Assembly (NCBI GenBank): GCA_039621445.1
Contig: CP154956.1
Location: 47,349,291 to 47,413,290, forward strand
Direction: 5' to 3'
Source: Euglena gracilis
Taxonomy: Eukaryota > Euglenida > Euglenophyceae > Euglenales
Length of the DNA stretch: 64,000 bases
In this document: positions 11,160-21,925 of the stretch, piece by piece
How positions within the stretch are numbered: position 1 is the first letter of the stretch
How the letters are laid out: the number at the start of each line of letters is the position of its first letter
Program-made: the position numbers and the translations under genes
The notes under the pieces: generated by a model
Told to the model about the DNA's origin: nothing
The model's database searches: none
Seen by the model: only the letters and a program-made list of their open reading frames with translations

Positions 11160-12520
11160 GTTAAAAAACGTGTTCAGCCCGCCAAATGCCTGCCCTGAAA
11201 TTCGTGGTCATGAACACGTTTTCAATGACGGCATTTGTGGCAATGACACGTTTTCAGTGACGGCATTTGTGGCAATGACACGTTTTCAGTGACGGCATCT
11301 GTGGCAAGGACACGTTTTCAGTGACGGCATTTGTGGCAATGACACGTTTTCAATGAGGGCATTTGTGGCAACCCTGAGTAAAAAGCAAAAAACGCTGTCA
11401 TGAAAAATCGGAGTGCGGTTGAGAGGCCGGGTGGTCCTCAACAGGTGAGGCGGGTCGGGGGCACTCTACAACACGACAACAAGAAGGCTTGGTTGCCTTG
11501 GCACAAGGACAGGGAAGGGACGAAAATCACGGCACACGACAGGCTTTACACAAAAAAGAGCCATACTTTGGTGGCCGCCACAAATCATAAGCGTTGGACC
11601 AGTTCACCCCCTTCAGCAACTGGTCCAACTCTTCAGGCTGCAACACGTCTGCTGGAGGCCGAACCGCCGTTGACACTGCCTTCCGCGCGCGTTCGCGCTC
11701 CAGGGAACGCGAAAAAATCTCGTTGAACTGGAGGAATTGGCGCTCTGAGGAGGGCAAACCTACTCCCTCGGTGGTTGTTTTGCGGAATGCCCGAGCGACG
11801 GCATTCACGTATGTCTGAAAAGAGGTTGCCGAACGATTCCCTGAAACGAACAAAGTTCCCGACTGCTGCTCACGTTGAGCCACACATTGTTCGATGACGC
11901 TCGCCTCATCGAACAACAGGCTGGGTTCCAGCTCCCATCCCGTCCAGGCAACAAAGAAAGCATCCAGCTCAGGATAACAGGCTTGCCGATGTTGACACAG
12001 TTTGGCGAACTCCAAACAGTTGGCAACAGCAGCAAGCTCTGCACCCAGGGTGCCGGACTTTTTCTTTGTATTGCCCTGTGCCAGCAAGGTGCCATGAAGG
12101 GGGTCAACCTTCGGCTTCTTGGCATCTTGCTGGTATACCGCAAGAGCAGCCAGGAACAGTTCCGTCCTAGGGGGAGGTGGCAAAAGACCATTCACAAAGT
12201 TTGCCGTGCGTTTAGCCATATTGGCAGGGCTGCGGGAAAAAGAAAAAAAAGGGGGGGGGTGACACGTTTTCAGTGACGGCATTTGTGGCAATGACACGTT
12301 TTCAGTGACGGCATCTGTGGCAAGGACATGTTTTCAGTGACGGCATTTGTGGCAATGACACGTTTTCAGTGACGGCATCTGTGTTCAGGCACGTTTTCAG
12401 TGAGGGCATCGTTTTTTGGGTCCGAATTTCACAAATTCGCGTTTTTGACCCCTTGCGTGAATCATGACCACGAATTTCAGGGCAGGCATTTGGCGGGCTC
12501 TGAAAACGTTTTTAAACAAA
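11160..12520. mobile_element. TIR element with flanking 32-bp arrays and one ORF
   Basis: Inverted ends of about 50 bp: AACGTGTTCAGCCCGCCAAA at 11166 and its mirror near 12460-12515 (GGGCAGGCATTTGGCGGGCT). Inside each end is a five-unit array of a ~32-bp repeat (GACACGTTTTCAGTGACGGC plus 12 bp), at about 11213-11375 and 12258-12410, in direct orientation. Between them lies a minus-strand ORF. A relic of a second copy is at 10247-10790. Confidence 0.7.
11527..12219 (-). CDS. Unknown 230-residue protein of the 32-bp-array element
   Basis: ATG at 12219 opens MAKRTANFVNGLLPPPP and the frame runs intact to 11527. The protein has a basic start, a proline run, a middle helical part (ELDAFFVAWTGWELEPSLLF) and a segment ATSFQTYVNAVARAFRKTTT, whose pattern resembles the helical core-binding domain preceding tyrosine-recombinase catalytic domains (Crypton/DIRS-like). 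No catalytic R..HxxR..Y set is visible, so this is only a suggestion. The end RPPKYGSFLCKACRVP lies in the segment shared with the relic at 10247-10790. The intact frame in an otherwise decayed region suggests a relatively young insertion. Confidence 0.5.
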   Translation of the reverse strand: MAKRTANFVNGLLPPPPRTELFLAALAVYQQDAKKPKVDPLHGTLLAQGNTKKKSGTLGAELAAVANCLEFAKLCQHRQACYPELDAFFVAWTGWELEPSLLFDEASVIEQCVAQREQQSGTLFVSGNRSATSFQTYVNAVARAFRKTTTEGVGLPSSERQFLQFNEIFSRSLERERARKAVSTAVRPPADVLQPEELDQLLKGVNWSNAYDLWRPPKYGSFLCKACRVP

Positions 12521-12628
12521 TTGTGGCTGAGCCCAGATTTCAGCCTGAAAACGTGTTCAGGGGCCCCCTTCGGGGGCCCCTGGCTGAACACGTTTTCAGG
12601 CTGAAATCTGGGCTCAGCCACAATTTGT
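12517..12628. repeat. Perfect ~50-bp-stem hairpin
   Basis: ACAAATTGTGGCTGAGCCCA reads into its exact reverse complement after a GGGGCCCCC/TTC/GGGGGCCCC turn. The two arms match throughout. It abuts the right end of the preceding element. Confidence 0.85.
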
Positions 12629-12639
12629 GTATAGAAACC

Positions 12640-12765
12640 GTGTCTGGGGTCCGGGTTCATGCCCGAACCAGCGTCTGGGACGCCGGTTCGGGTGGGAAAT
12701 TTCTGCGCCAAACAGGCGTCCTGGACACCGGTTCGGGTGTGAACCCGGCGTCTGGGGGACCCAAA
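12640..12765. repeat. GCGTCTGGG / CCGGTTCGGGTG repeats
   Basis: Three to four irregular iterations of a GTCTGGGACGCCGGTTCGGG-like motif. No gene. Confidence 0.45.
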
Positions 12766-12973
12766 ATAAAAAGGTGCCAAAAAGTGTCCAAAAGGGTTTG
12801 TAGACATGTGGTAATCATATTTGAGCAGTTTTTGGGGGGAGGGTCTTCTGCCAGAAATTGGGGGTTTTTGAACAACAATTTGCTTTTGGCCAATTTTGGG
12901 GTTTTTCTGAAATATAATACCATGCAGCATGGCCAAATCAAAGGCCATCTGCTGAAAGCCCTTGAGAAGAGCT

Positions 12974-13542
12974 GGTACTTTCGATTGTCCACGACGCCTT
13001 CTTTTCCTCTTCCGGTGACTGTATGGGGTCATTGGGAGGCATGGGGTTAGGGTTAGGACCTGTCCTTGTGAAGTTCAGCCATTTTTCGAATTCGGCCAAA
13101 TTTGGGCCAATTTCCCTGTTTCTCCATGTTCAGGATGGCAAATCCCCCTTCCGGGCCAAAGGGTCGGCGGGCTTTATCTTTCTATCCCCCTGCACATCTT
13201 CCGCCTTTGGGTTTCCTTGTGTTTGCCAAGGTACGGGCCATGTCCAAACCCTAACGGAACTTGTTTGCTGAACGACCGCCAGAAACAGGGTATTATGGGG
13301 TCATTTGAAAGAGCAGGGTTAGGGCAACACAGGCCATGTTGCCCTAACCCTACTCCTTCAAATAACCCAAAAATTCCGACTTGTAAAAATTTAGGCGAAC
13401 AAGTACCACCCCAACCCTAAAACCACAAAAACCACCCAAAATGGCCGAAACAGACCACAAGGGAAAGGATTCTGGCTGTTCAAAGGGCGTCTTGCGACAA
13501 CCGAAAGGGGGGGGGTCCGTCGTACGATAACAGATAAGTACC
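12974..13542. mobile_element. GGTACTTTCG...AAGTACC TIR element, inverted copy, 8-bp target duplication
   Basis: An inverted, diverged copy of 8530-8991. A shorter palindromic relative (GGTCATTTGAAAGAGCAGGG...CTACTCCTTCAAATAACCC) is nested at about 13293-13370. It is flanked by perfect GAAGAGCT repeats at 12966-12973 and 13543-13550. The target was a CGATCGAAAGCTCTT-type repeat also present at 16750 and 17020. Confidence 0.8.
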
Positions 13543-13550
13543 GAAGAGCT

Positions 13551-14370
13551 TTCGATCGATGGGCAACATGGCAGCTGAAAAGTGGAATTTCGAATTTTCA
13601 AACAGGGTCGGAAAATGCGATCGCCGATTTTCAGAGGTTCAGCGGAGTTCTGTGGGTACAAGCGAAAGGTCTTGGGGAGAGCTTTCGTTTGATATGAAAT
13701 ATGCAAGTTGTGGGATACAAACTAATATGTCAAAATTTGGAATACACGATCGTTTTTCCCTGTGAAGATTTTTTGTTGGTGAAACGACCCTCACTCCACA
13801 GTCTGACCACCCAAAGGGATCCCATGGTGAGATTCTATTTTGACTTTTAGGTCTGGTATTTCAGAACGATTTTGTCAAATTTTAATTATTTTTTCCCCAT
13901 GGAATATGATTTTGAGTTTTTGGTGTTTTGGGGGGATATGCCGGGACAGCAGCCAAATGCAGTTATCAACAGTTTGGGCTTCTTCATGCGATAGAAGAGT
14001 TTATTTTTTCCCTTCCTCGTGATTCCCTCTTCACCCATTCTCCCGAAGTGAGGTGCCTTTTGTGTGGTCATACACAGAGCAGAGCCCTGCCACCACCACA
14101 AGCGTGGTTTTGGGTGGGGTCTGGCTTCTTTTCGTCCATTTGAACCTTGTTTGGAGGTTCCAGAAGTGGTATTTTCGGGGGGGGGGTTTGCCGGTCTCTT
14201 GGGAGAAGCTGGTTGCAAATTCTGAAGAGAATCAGATTTGGTTGAGGATCAGGGGTTTGGGTCAGGAACTGGCCGTAACTCAACCCCTGTGCACTCTGCA
14301 CATCATGAACGTTAAATAATGCCTCCGATAGAACATCAAGCAGTGGGGGGGATATGCAAGTTGCATACAG
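13551..14370. other. Unique AT-rich sequence, no gene seen
   Basis: Short ORFs on both strands show no conserved motif or splice context. The beginning (to about 13650) is related to the repeats at 16680-17115. Confidence 0.4.
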
Positions 14371-14379
14371 GCTGAATTT

Positions 14380-14645
14380 CAAGGCGATGCCGACCCCACC
14401 CAGTGCCTGCCTGGGCAGGCACTCCAAGGCACCCAGATGCGACCCACCCCTCGGGGAGGGGAGGTAGGGAACGTTGCCAAAAGTGCCTGGGCATTCGGCC
14501 ATGGCACTTCTGGTGCCAAAGGCGCTGGCAGCCCAGGAACGACCATTTTTTGGGCACTTTTTTGGCCCACTACCAGGCAGGCACCGACCCTCCCGGGGGG
14601 GGCTGCCTGCCAGGCACTCCAGGGCACTCTGAGACCCCCTCCCTG
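14380..14645. repeat. GCCTGCCTGGGCAGGC-rich inverted segments
   Basis: Several copies of GTGCCTGCCTGGGCAGGCAC-like palindromes and CCAAGGCACC motifs. No coding sequence. 14650-15100 is A/T-rich with TTTGCAT repeats and no gene. Confidence 0.45.
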
Positions 14646-15100
14646 GGGTTGGTCAATTTCAGCTTTTTTTTCATAATTTGCATTTTTTTTGCATAATCCA
14701 AAATCTTGAAAATTTGCATTTTTTGCATAATTTGCATTTTTGTTTGCAAGGATCACCAAAGGAAAATGCGGTGTAAACTTGCAAAGTGATATGGTTGGTT
14801 CGCCTAGTTGCATCCATTTATATTTCATCACAAAACTTGTGATGTGAATTTGGTCCAAAACGTGAGGCATGCAACTTCCAGCTGTCTGGAACAGGAGAAA
14901 TTCACTTGTGCCATTGCCCCCCCCCCCCCAAAACTGGAAAGGCAAAATATGTAAAACAAATGACTTTTCACAAATTTTCATTGTGATTAAAGCATAAATT
15001 ATGGAATTTTCAGGGAAGCAAAAATATTTCACAAAATCAGAAAACAAAACTCTCAAACTCCCAAACAGCAAAACAAAACTCCAACAGGCTCTGTCAGATT

Positions 15101-15338
15101 AACCCCCCCCTAATAGAAGCACAGGGCCGCTACAAGCGCAGGGTCCAAATAAAAGCGCGCCCCCCGCTGCCGAAGGCGGCGGTCCGCTACAAGCGCACCC
15201 CCCATTTTGATGGAATTTCTAAAGGAAATCAACAAAAATCGCGCAGGTAGGCCAAATAGAAGCGCACCCCCTGCCGCCGGAGGCGGCGGTCCCCTATAAG
15301 CGCACCCGTGCTTCCGTGCTTCTATTAGGGGGGGGGGG
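15101..15338. mobile_element. CTAATAGAAGCAC poly-C TIR element
   Basis: The left end CCCCCCCCTAATAGAAGCAC and the right end GTGCTTCTATTAGGGGGGGG are exact complements. The interior repeats AGCGCACCCCC and two GCCGnnGGCGGC palindromes. No ORF. Confidence 0.7.
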
Positions 15339-15339
15339 T

Positions 15340-16470
15340 CTTGGGAACCAGGTGGCTAAAACCCAACAGCAAGACGAAGAGGTCTTTCACCCTACCCCCA
15401 AATCATTCACTTTGGATTGGTCCCAAATGAGTGGTCTCCCCTTCTGACCCAGATGCAGGGAAGGGAGGAAATATGCAACAAGGCTCCTCAAAGTGTGCAA
15501 TGCAAAAAAAATTAAAAGTGCAAAAACGCAAAAAAAATGCAATTCGCCTCTAAATTCTTTTAGGAGCTCCCTGGGGCTGTGCCCTTGTTTTTTTTTTTTT
15601 GCTGGAGAGGACTTAGGAAAATTCACCTGCCCCGTTACTTGTCCAGTGCGCCGAAACAACGCTGAAATAGGTTGGCCCACCCACCAGATGTGGCGCCAGA
15701 AGCTGTCCGGCCCATCCAGAAAAGAAGTCTGCAAGGGACTCAGCGGTACCGTCTACCTCCCACCGCCGGGACTGCTGTCGGGACTGTCGTTGCACATCCA
15801 AACAATGCAAATCCGTCCAAGGTGTTTTCCCTTGTCTCAAATGTGAGCGAATGTCCAGCTTTCCCACCTTGCAGGCACGTCTGCATGGGATGCTGGTCAA
15901 CAAAGCCATTTTTTTGCCTTTGCTTTTGCCAATTGTCGCAGGTGTGTTTCAGCTCGCTCCACACTGTTTCCTTGCATCCACTTGACTGTCAGCCATTACG
16001 TATTGCGATGCTGTAACATTTGCGCAGCACATCGCTTTGACAAGAATGTAATTTGAGCCTCTATTTGAGAGTCTGACCTTTTTTTTAGAAACACCAAATA
16101 TCTCCCCCCCCCCCAATGGGGTTCTCCTCACAAACAAACTTGGCCCCCCAAAGTTGACCTTCGGCCTTACTTGCAATCTTGTCCCCCCATTTTCAGTTTT
16201 TTTTGGCTAATTTTACGCATGGCCCCAGTTTCACTTTCAATTGTGGCCCGGACCAAGTGCCCCAGGGGGGGGGGGTATTTTGGGACGTTGGCAATGAACT
16301 GGAGGGGAGTTCGTAATTATAGTTTCCTTTTTTACACATTTTTTTTTGGATGGAAAAGAACAGAAACTGATTCAAGCTCCTTGCAGGGGTTCACTGAACG
16401 TTTTCTTTCAAGTGCCTTGCAGTAGAATTTGGCCAGAAAACCCCTGGTCAACAGCAATGAAACTCTACTA
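15340..16470. other. Unique sequence, no supported gene
   Basis: Open frames occur on both strands (for example around 15613-15909) but none has a start, family motif or believable splice sites that I can defend. Confidence 0.3.
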
Positions 16471-16479
16471 CAAAAAAGG

Positions 16480-17345
16480 GGTGGCGGACGCCGGTTCTGT
16501 CCAAAACCCGGCGTCCGGAACGCCGGGTTTTGGACAGAACCGGCGTCCGCCACCCCTTGTTTAAAGCGGCGTTTTAGAGACGCCGGGTTCAGGACAGAAC
16601 CGGCGTCCCCACCCTTCGGGCAAAGGACACTCCCAGGACCAATTTCCAACCACTAATCTGCAATGTCACGCCACTTTGCATTTCACCAAATTCCGGCGAT
16701 CGCGAGGGTATTTCTGGCTGTGTCAATAGTCGAGGGACAAACTCACCCCTCAATCGAAAGCTCTTTTCATCAGACGACTGGCGATCACCACCAAATTCAT
16801 CCACGCCGCCTTTTCTGTCACTGGGAAATCCTAATTTCACAACTCTGGTGCCCCCTAGGTGGTCGATTCGAAGAGAAAACACGTTTCTGTAAGGTTTATT
16901 CAGCATCTTAAACCAAAAATCACTGAAAATTACCCCAAATTTCGACTCAGATTCTGGCTGATCCGACGATCGCGAGCGTATCTCGGGCTGCGTGCAACGT
17001 TAGGGTACCAAGTTACCCCTCGATCGAAAGCTCTTTTCAACAGACGACCAGCGGTGCTCATCAGATCTTTCCACGCCGCACGGTACTCTATTTCCAAATC
17101 TGGGCCAATTTTCACCAAATTTGGATACCCAGTCCTAGATGGTTGAAACAGTCATACCAGCACCTTAGGGCCACTTTTGGGCACTTTTGGTGACATTTTT
17201 AGGAATGAAAACCGGACGCCGGGTTTTGGACAAAACTGGCGTTCCTAACGCCGGGTTTTAGGACAGAACCGGCGTCCGGAAAACCCGTGGGGGGGGGGAC
17301 GCCGGTTCTGTCCTGAACCCGGCGTCTCAAACGCCGGTTTAAGTT
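16480..17345. repeat. GACGCCGGTTCTGTCC inverted repeats around two copies of a CGATCGAAAGCTC repeat
   Basis: Palindromes of GACGCCGGTTCTGTCC(A)AAACCCGGCGTC occur at 16480-16620 and 17210-17340. Between them two ~150-bp copies (16690-16850 and 16966-17115) share GCGATCGCGAGnGTAT, CCCTCnATCGAAAGCTCTTTTCA and CCACGCCGC. Confidence 0.65.
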
Positions 17346-17739
17346 CAGGGAGGGGAGAGAAAGGAGAGAAAAGCAGGGAAAAAAGAAACGGTGAGCCTGC
17401 TATTCATATATTATCATTCCTTTTGTTTTCTTCTAAATATCAGGTATTGCTTGGTTGAGGAGAAAGACGCCAAACCGAAGCCAATGTTTATTGGCGTTCA
17501 CGGGAGAGCGTGAAGGATTGCGGCACCAGGAGTTGGTGCCCATACGCAACTTGGATATCAATTGCCATGGCTCAGGCTTTCGTTTGGTATGGTGGATGGA
17601 AGTCTTTCTCCCACCCCAAAGCCCCCCCCCCCCCAAGCAACATTGGCATGACTGATGTGTTTACCTGAATTTTGTATTTGCAAGGAACCCACAGCCATTT
17701 GAATAGGGACATTCAACCTGTTTTCATTTTTTTTTTGAG

Positions 17740-17937
17740 GAAGTTCCCACGAAAGCCTGTCACAGAGTCAAGACGAGTTGCACGCAGCTGCAGGCGACCG
17801 TCGAACCATCCCCGGAGCAAGAATCCCAGTTGCCACGTGCTGAGGACATGGCCATTGGGGTTACTGCACAGGAGTACGTGACCCATTATATTCAAAACGT
17901 TGCGCAGTTCTTTGTCCCCATGAAATGGGAAGACAAT
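17740..17937 (+). other. Probable internal exon of an unrecognised gene
   Basis: It is bounded by a poly-T tract plus AG and by AAT|GTATGT, a consensus donor. It holds exactly 66 open codons in phase 0. The peptide has normal composition, for example LPRAEDMAIGVTAQEYVTHY followed by IQNVAQFFVPMKWEDN. A short 3' continuation (KVIKGCICKRPPDG after a CAG at 18002) runs into the CA microsatellite. No family recognised. It could be an upstream exon of the CYP97 transcription unit or of a separate gene. Confidence 0.4.
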
Positions 17938-18070
17938 GTATGTTGTTTTGTGCGATGTTTTTTCAACTAAGTAGGCAAAATGGTATTTTCATTCAAATGC
18001 AGAAGGTGATCAAAGGATGCATATGCAAGAGACCACCAGATGGACGCGCGTGCACACACATGCGCGCGCG

Positions 18071-18372
<302 letters not shown>

Positions 18373-19194
18373 GACCTCTGTTCATTTTTTTTTTGGTCGG
18401 GTGATCAATGGCCAGTGTTGAATTGCACAGTTAGTTTCACACAAATTTGATGGTGCAAGTAAAAAAAATTGAAATGCAATTTTGACTTGTCTGAAGATGC
18501 TGGTGGAAGAGCAATTCTAGGTGCCATTGCTCTGAAGAATTTTAACAATTTTTTTCTTATTGGCTTGCATTTCTTCAAAAACTTGGAAAGTTTGCACCTT
18601 TTGCTTCTTTTTCATATTTTGCCTCCTCCCAATTTTGCCTGGATTCCTTTGTGATGCGCTTGTGCATCACAAAGGCATGTGATGCACAAGCGCATCATTT
18701 TTTTGAATGTTAGAGTTCAAGGTTTTTGCATGTTAGATTTCAAGGAACATCTCTGCACTTCAGATGTTAATGGAAATTGTTTTGTTGCTTGGATATTTTT
18801 TTGAAAAAGATGGGTTTGCTTTCAGATATTTCTCATTTGAATACGGTTTGTTTTTTTCACATGTGGTGACTGGTGTGTGTTTTGATGGGAGTTGACTGTT
18901 GTTTTTCATTTGGGTATTTTTCCCCAAAAAATATTTGTGTTTGAATTTTCTGCCGTTGTGTTTTTCATTTCAAGGTGTTTGGATTGATTTTCGAACCATC
19001 AAGAGAGGAGTGCAAAAAAAATTTTTGATACTCCCAGCCTCAGAAATGCAGGAATTTACAGCAGAGCAAACATATGAAATCTTTTTAAGGTTTATTTATT
19101 TTCATTTTTTTTGTGGTGTCTTAAGAAGGGTTCTTTCCTCCTGATCGTTGTTTGTTTTTCAGTGAATCAAAAGCACATTTTTGTTGCATTGCAG

Positions 19195-19294
19195 ATTCCA
19201 GTTGTTTCTGTATTTGACATATTCAAGTGGGGTGCAGTGGATATTCCTATGGAGCGACTTCTCCAATCCAAGCTGACTGACGTGTTCACAGGAG
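19195..19294 (+). other. Possible exon
   Basis: After TTGTTGCATTGCAG the frame reads IPVVSVFDIFKWGAVDIP, then MERLLQSKLTDVFTG, up to GGAG|GTTTTC. Plausible composition but no family match. A further open piece lies at 18975-19087 (GVWIDFRTIKRGVQKKF), also after an AAG/AG acceptor. Confidence 0.25.
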
Positions 19295-19554
19295 GTTTTC
19301 GCGCAGGGTCCCATTCCATTTCTTTTGGCCATCCATTGAGACATGAAAGATTGTGTTGACCCTCTGATCAGGTGTAATTTAAATTTGATGTCAATGGTGA
19401 GGTTCAATGGCCTCTGCCGGGAAGACATCACGGGAGTTCCTGTTTTTATCTTGCTGCATCGATACATGGCTTTATCACCCTTGCAGGGCTTTTTTTTCAG
19501 AAGAATAAAGGTTGGTGGCCTGGGAGTCGGCCATTGTTATTGTTGTTGTCGTCA

Positions 19555-19555
19555 C

Positions 19556-19618
<63 letters not shown>

Positions 19619-19752
19619 CATGATGATGATGATGATGATGATGGTGATTGTGATGATGATGATGATGATGATGATGACAATGATGATGGTGATGATTGCT
19701 GCTGCTGCTGCTGCTGTTGTTAACATTGTTTGTTTGTTTGTTTGTTTGTTTG
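19555..19752. repeat. (GAT)n, (GCT)n and (GTTT)n microsatellites
   Basis: About 130 bp of GAT repeats, then GCT repeats (about 19698-19716), then GTTT repeats (19727-19752). Confidence 0.97.
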
Positions 19753-20282
19753 TGTATGTATTCATGTGTGTTTGTACAAGACGGCACAAGCTTTTCCATG
19801 TGTATGAGCTTCGCTCGCCTCACCTCTCTAACACAATGTATCCCATCGTGTTTCCAGACCAACCATACAGTCCGGACGAAACAAAACAAAAATGATGGGG
19901 AAACCCCAATTTTCCTCATGGTTTATTTCCCTGTCATTTTCCCCCCGTACCCTTGCTGCGCCCCTTTGGAGGGGCGACGTTCAGGGTGGTCAAATTTCAC
20001 ACACAAAAAAAACATGAGGGGGTATGCCATATGGTCGATTTTGGGGTCTGCTTTTAATGAAAAATCACAAAAAAGACACCCATAAATTTTGGAAATTTCG
20101 AATTGCTTTTTATACCGAAAATTTTTTTCTTCGCAAGACGAAAAGCTATCACCATTTTCCGTGGAAAGTTAAATTTTCCCATCAGTATCCAAAATATCAG
20201 TATTCCAAAATCAAAATATTCCCACAGTTTTTTTCCCCGTCATTTTTTCTGGTCATTTTTGTTCGTCTTTTTTTTTTAACAG

Positions 20283-20378
20283 ATTGTGGAGGATGTGAAA
20301 AAGAACGCGGCGCTGCAAAATGCCCGCATGGTTCGCTACGGTTCAGCACAGAGAATCCACACACGTCACATATGATAG
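20283..20378 (+). other. Possible terminal exon
   Basis: After a strong poly-T/AACAG acceptor the frame reads IVEDVKKNAALQNARMVRYG, then SAQRIHTRHI and a TGA. If real, it closes a small gene whose other exons may be those at 17740 and 19195. Confidence 0.25.
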
Positions 20379-20604
20379 AGTCAGCTATTCAAAGTCTGAA
20401 ACAACAAAACAGAAGTGGAAGAAATGGTGACGTTATTTCAACCAGTACGTCGGGCTGGCAGTGCAGCCAGGCCCCGGGGTCTCCACCGTTGGTTGGGGGG
20501 GGGTCCCAGAAGTTTCTATTTCGCCCACTGGGTGTTCCCTTCAATTCCCCACGGGTTTTGAGATGGTTTGGAAAAACTGGGTTTTTTCACACTGGTTTCT
20601 TGTA

Positions 20605-20676
20605 TTTATGTATGTATGTATGTATGTATGTATGTATGTATGTATGTATGTATGTATGTATGTATGTATGTATGTA
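20605..20676. repeat. (TATG)n microsatellite
   Basis: About 18 tetranucleotide units. Confidence 0.97.
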
Positions 20677-20825
20677 CAAGTCGGCGCTAGCTTCGCTACG
20701 CGCGTGAGCTTCGCTCACCCCCCCCCCTCCCCCAAAAGCGTGGTGATCCTCACATTGCGGTCGCAATTTTCCCATCAATCTCCATTTAAGACCGAACACA
20801 AAAGCCTTTCGAATTATGGAGTTGC

Positions 20826-21925
20826 TTACGGCCTGCCCGGTGGCCTGACCCGGCCCGGCCTTGCCGGCCGGGCCGGCACGGCCGGCGGGACCGGCGGCAC
20901 GGCCCGGCACGGCCGGCGGCACAGCACAGCCCGACCGGCGGCCCAGCCGCACGGCTGGCGGCACGGGACGGCCCAGCCCGGCCAGGCCCGCAGCCTGACT
21001 CGGCCCGGCCCGACCGGCGGCCCGGCCGGTGGCCTGGCCGGCGGCCCTGCGGCCTGACCTGGCCTGGCCCGGCCGGCGGCACGGCAGGGCTGGCGGGACC
21101 GGCGGCACGGCCCGGTCCGGCCTGCGGCCCAGCGGCACGGCCGGCCCGGCGGCACGGCCTGGCCCGGCCCGGCGCGGCATGGCCGACGGCCCGGCGGCAC
21201 GGCCCGGCCCGGCCCGGCGGGCTGACCCAGCGGCACAGACCGGCCCGGCCCGGCCCGGCCAGGCCGGGGGCCCGGCGGCCCGGCCCGACCGGTGGCCCGG
21301 CGGCCCTGCGGCCCGGCCCGGCCCGGCCCGGCCGGCGGCCTGACCCGGCCGGCGGGACCGGCGGCACGGCCCGGCCCGGCCCGGCCGGCGGCCCGGCACG
21401 GCCGGCGGCACGGCCCGGCCCTGCAGCCTGACTCGGCCCACGGCACAGCTGGCGGTCGCAATTTTCCCATCAATCTCCTTTTCAGGCCAAACGCAAAAGC
21501 CTTTCGAATTATTTGTGTATGGCCTGCCCGGTGGCCTGACCCGGCCCAGCCCGGCCGGCGGGCCAGCGGCCTGGCCCGGCACAGCCGGTGGCCTGGCGGC
21601 CTGATCCTGGCCCGGCCGGTGGCCCGGCGGCCCAGCCCAACGGAACGCCCGGCCTGCCCGGCGTTCCGGCAACCTGACCCGGCCCGGCCCGGCCCGGCCG
21701 GCGGCCCGGCGGCACGGCCCGGCCCGGCCGGCGGCCCGGCGGCACGGCCCGGCCCGGCCCAACCGGCGGCACAGCCCGGCCCGGCCGGCGGCCCAGCGGC
21801 ACGGCTGGCGGCCCGGCGGCACGGGACGGCCCAGCCCGGCCCGGGACGGCCCAGCCCGGCCCAGCCCGGCCCGGCCCGGCCCGGCCCGGCACGGCCGGGA
21901 GCCTGACCCGGTCCGACCCGGCCGG
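20826..21925. repeat. CCGGC-type GC-rich satellite (~1.1 kb)
   Basis: It is composed almost entirely of GGCCCGGCC/GGCGGC permutations, with one short AT-containing insertion near 21445-21515 that repeats 20757-20825 (CGCAATTTTCCCATCAATCTC; AAAGCCTTTCGAATTAT). The long Arg/Ala/Gly/Pro ORFs on both strands, including one of 457 codons at 20587-21960, follow from stop-free GC repeats. Confidence 0.9.

Noticed and set aside
11213-12410. Regular ~32-bp repeats resembling a CRISPR array
   Set aside because: Units are head to tail with no unique spacers, flank a transposon ORF, and the context is eukaryotic.
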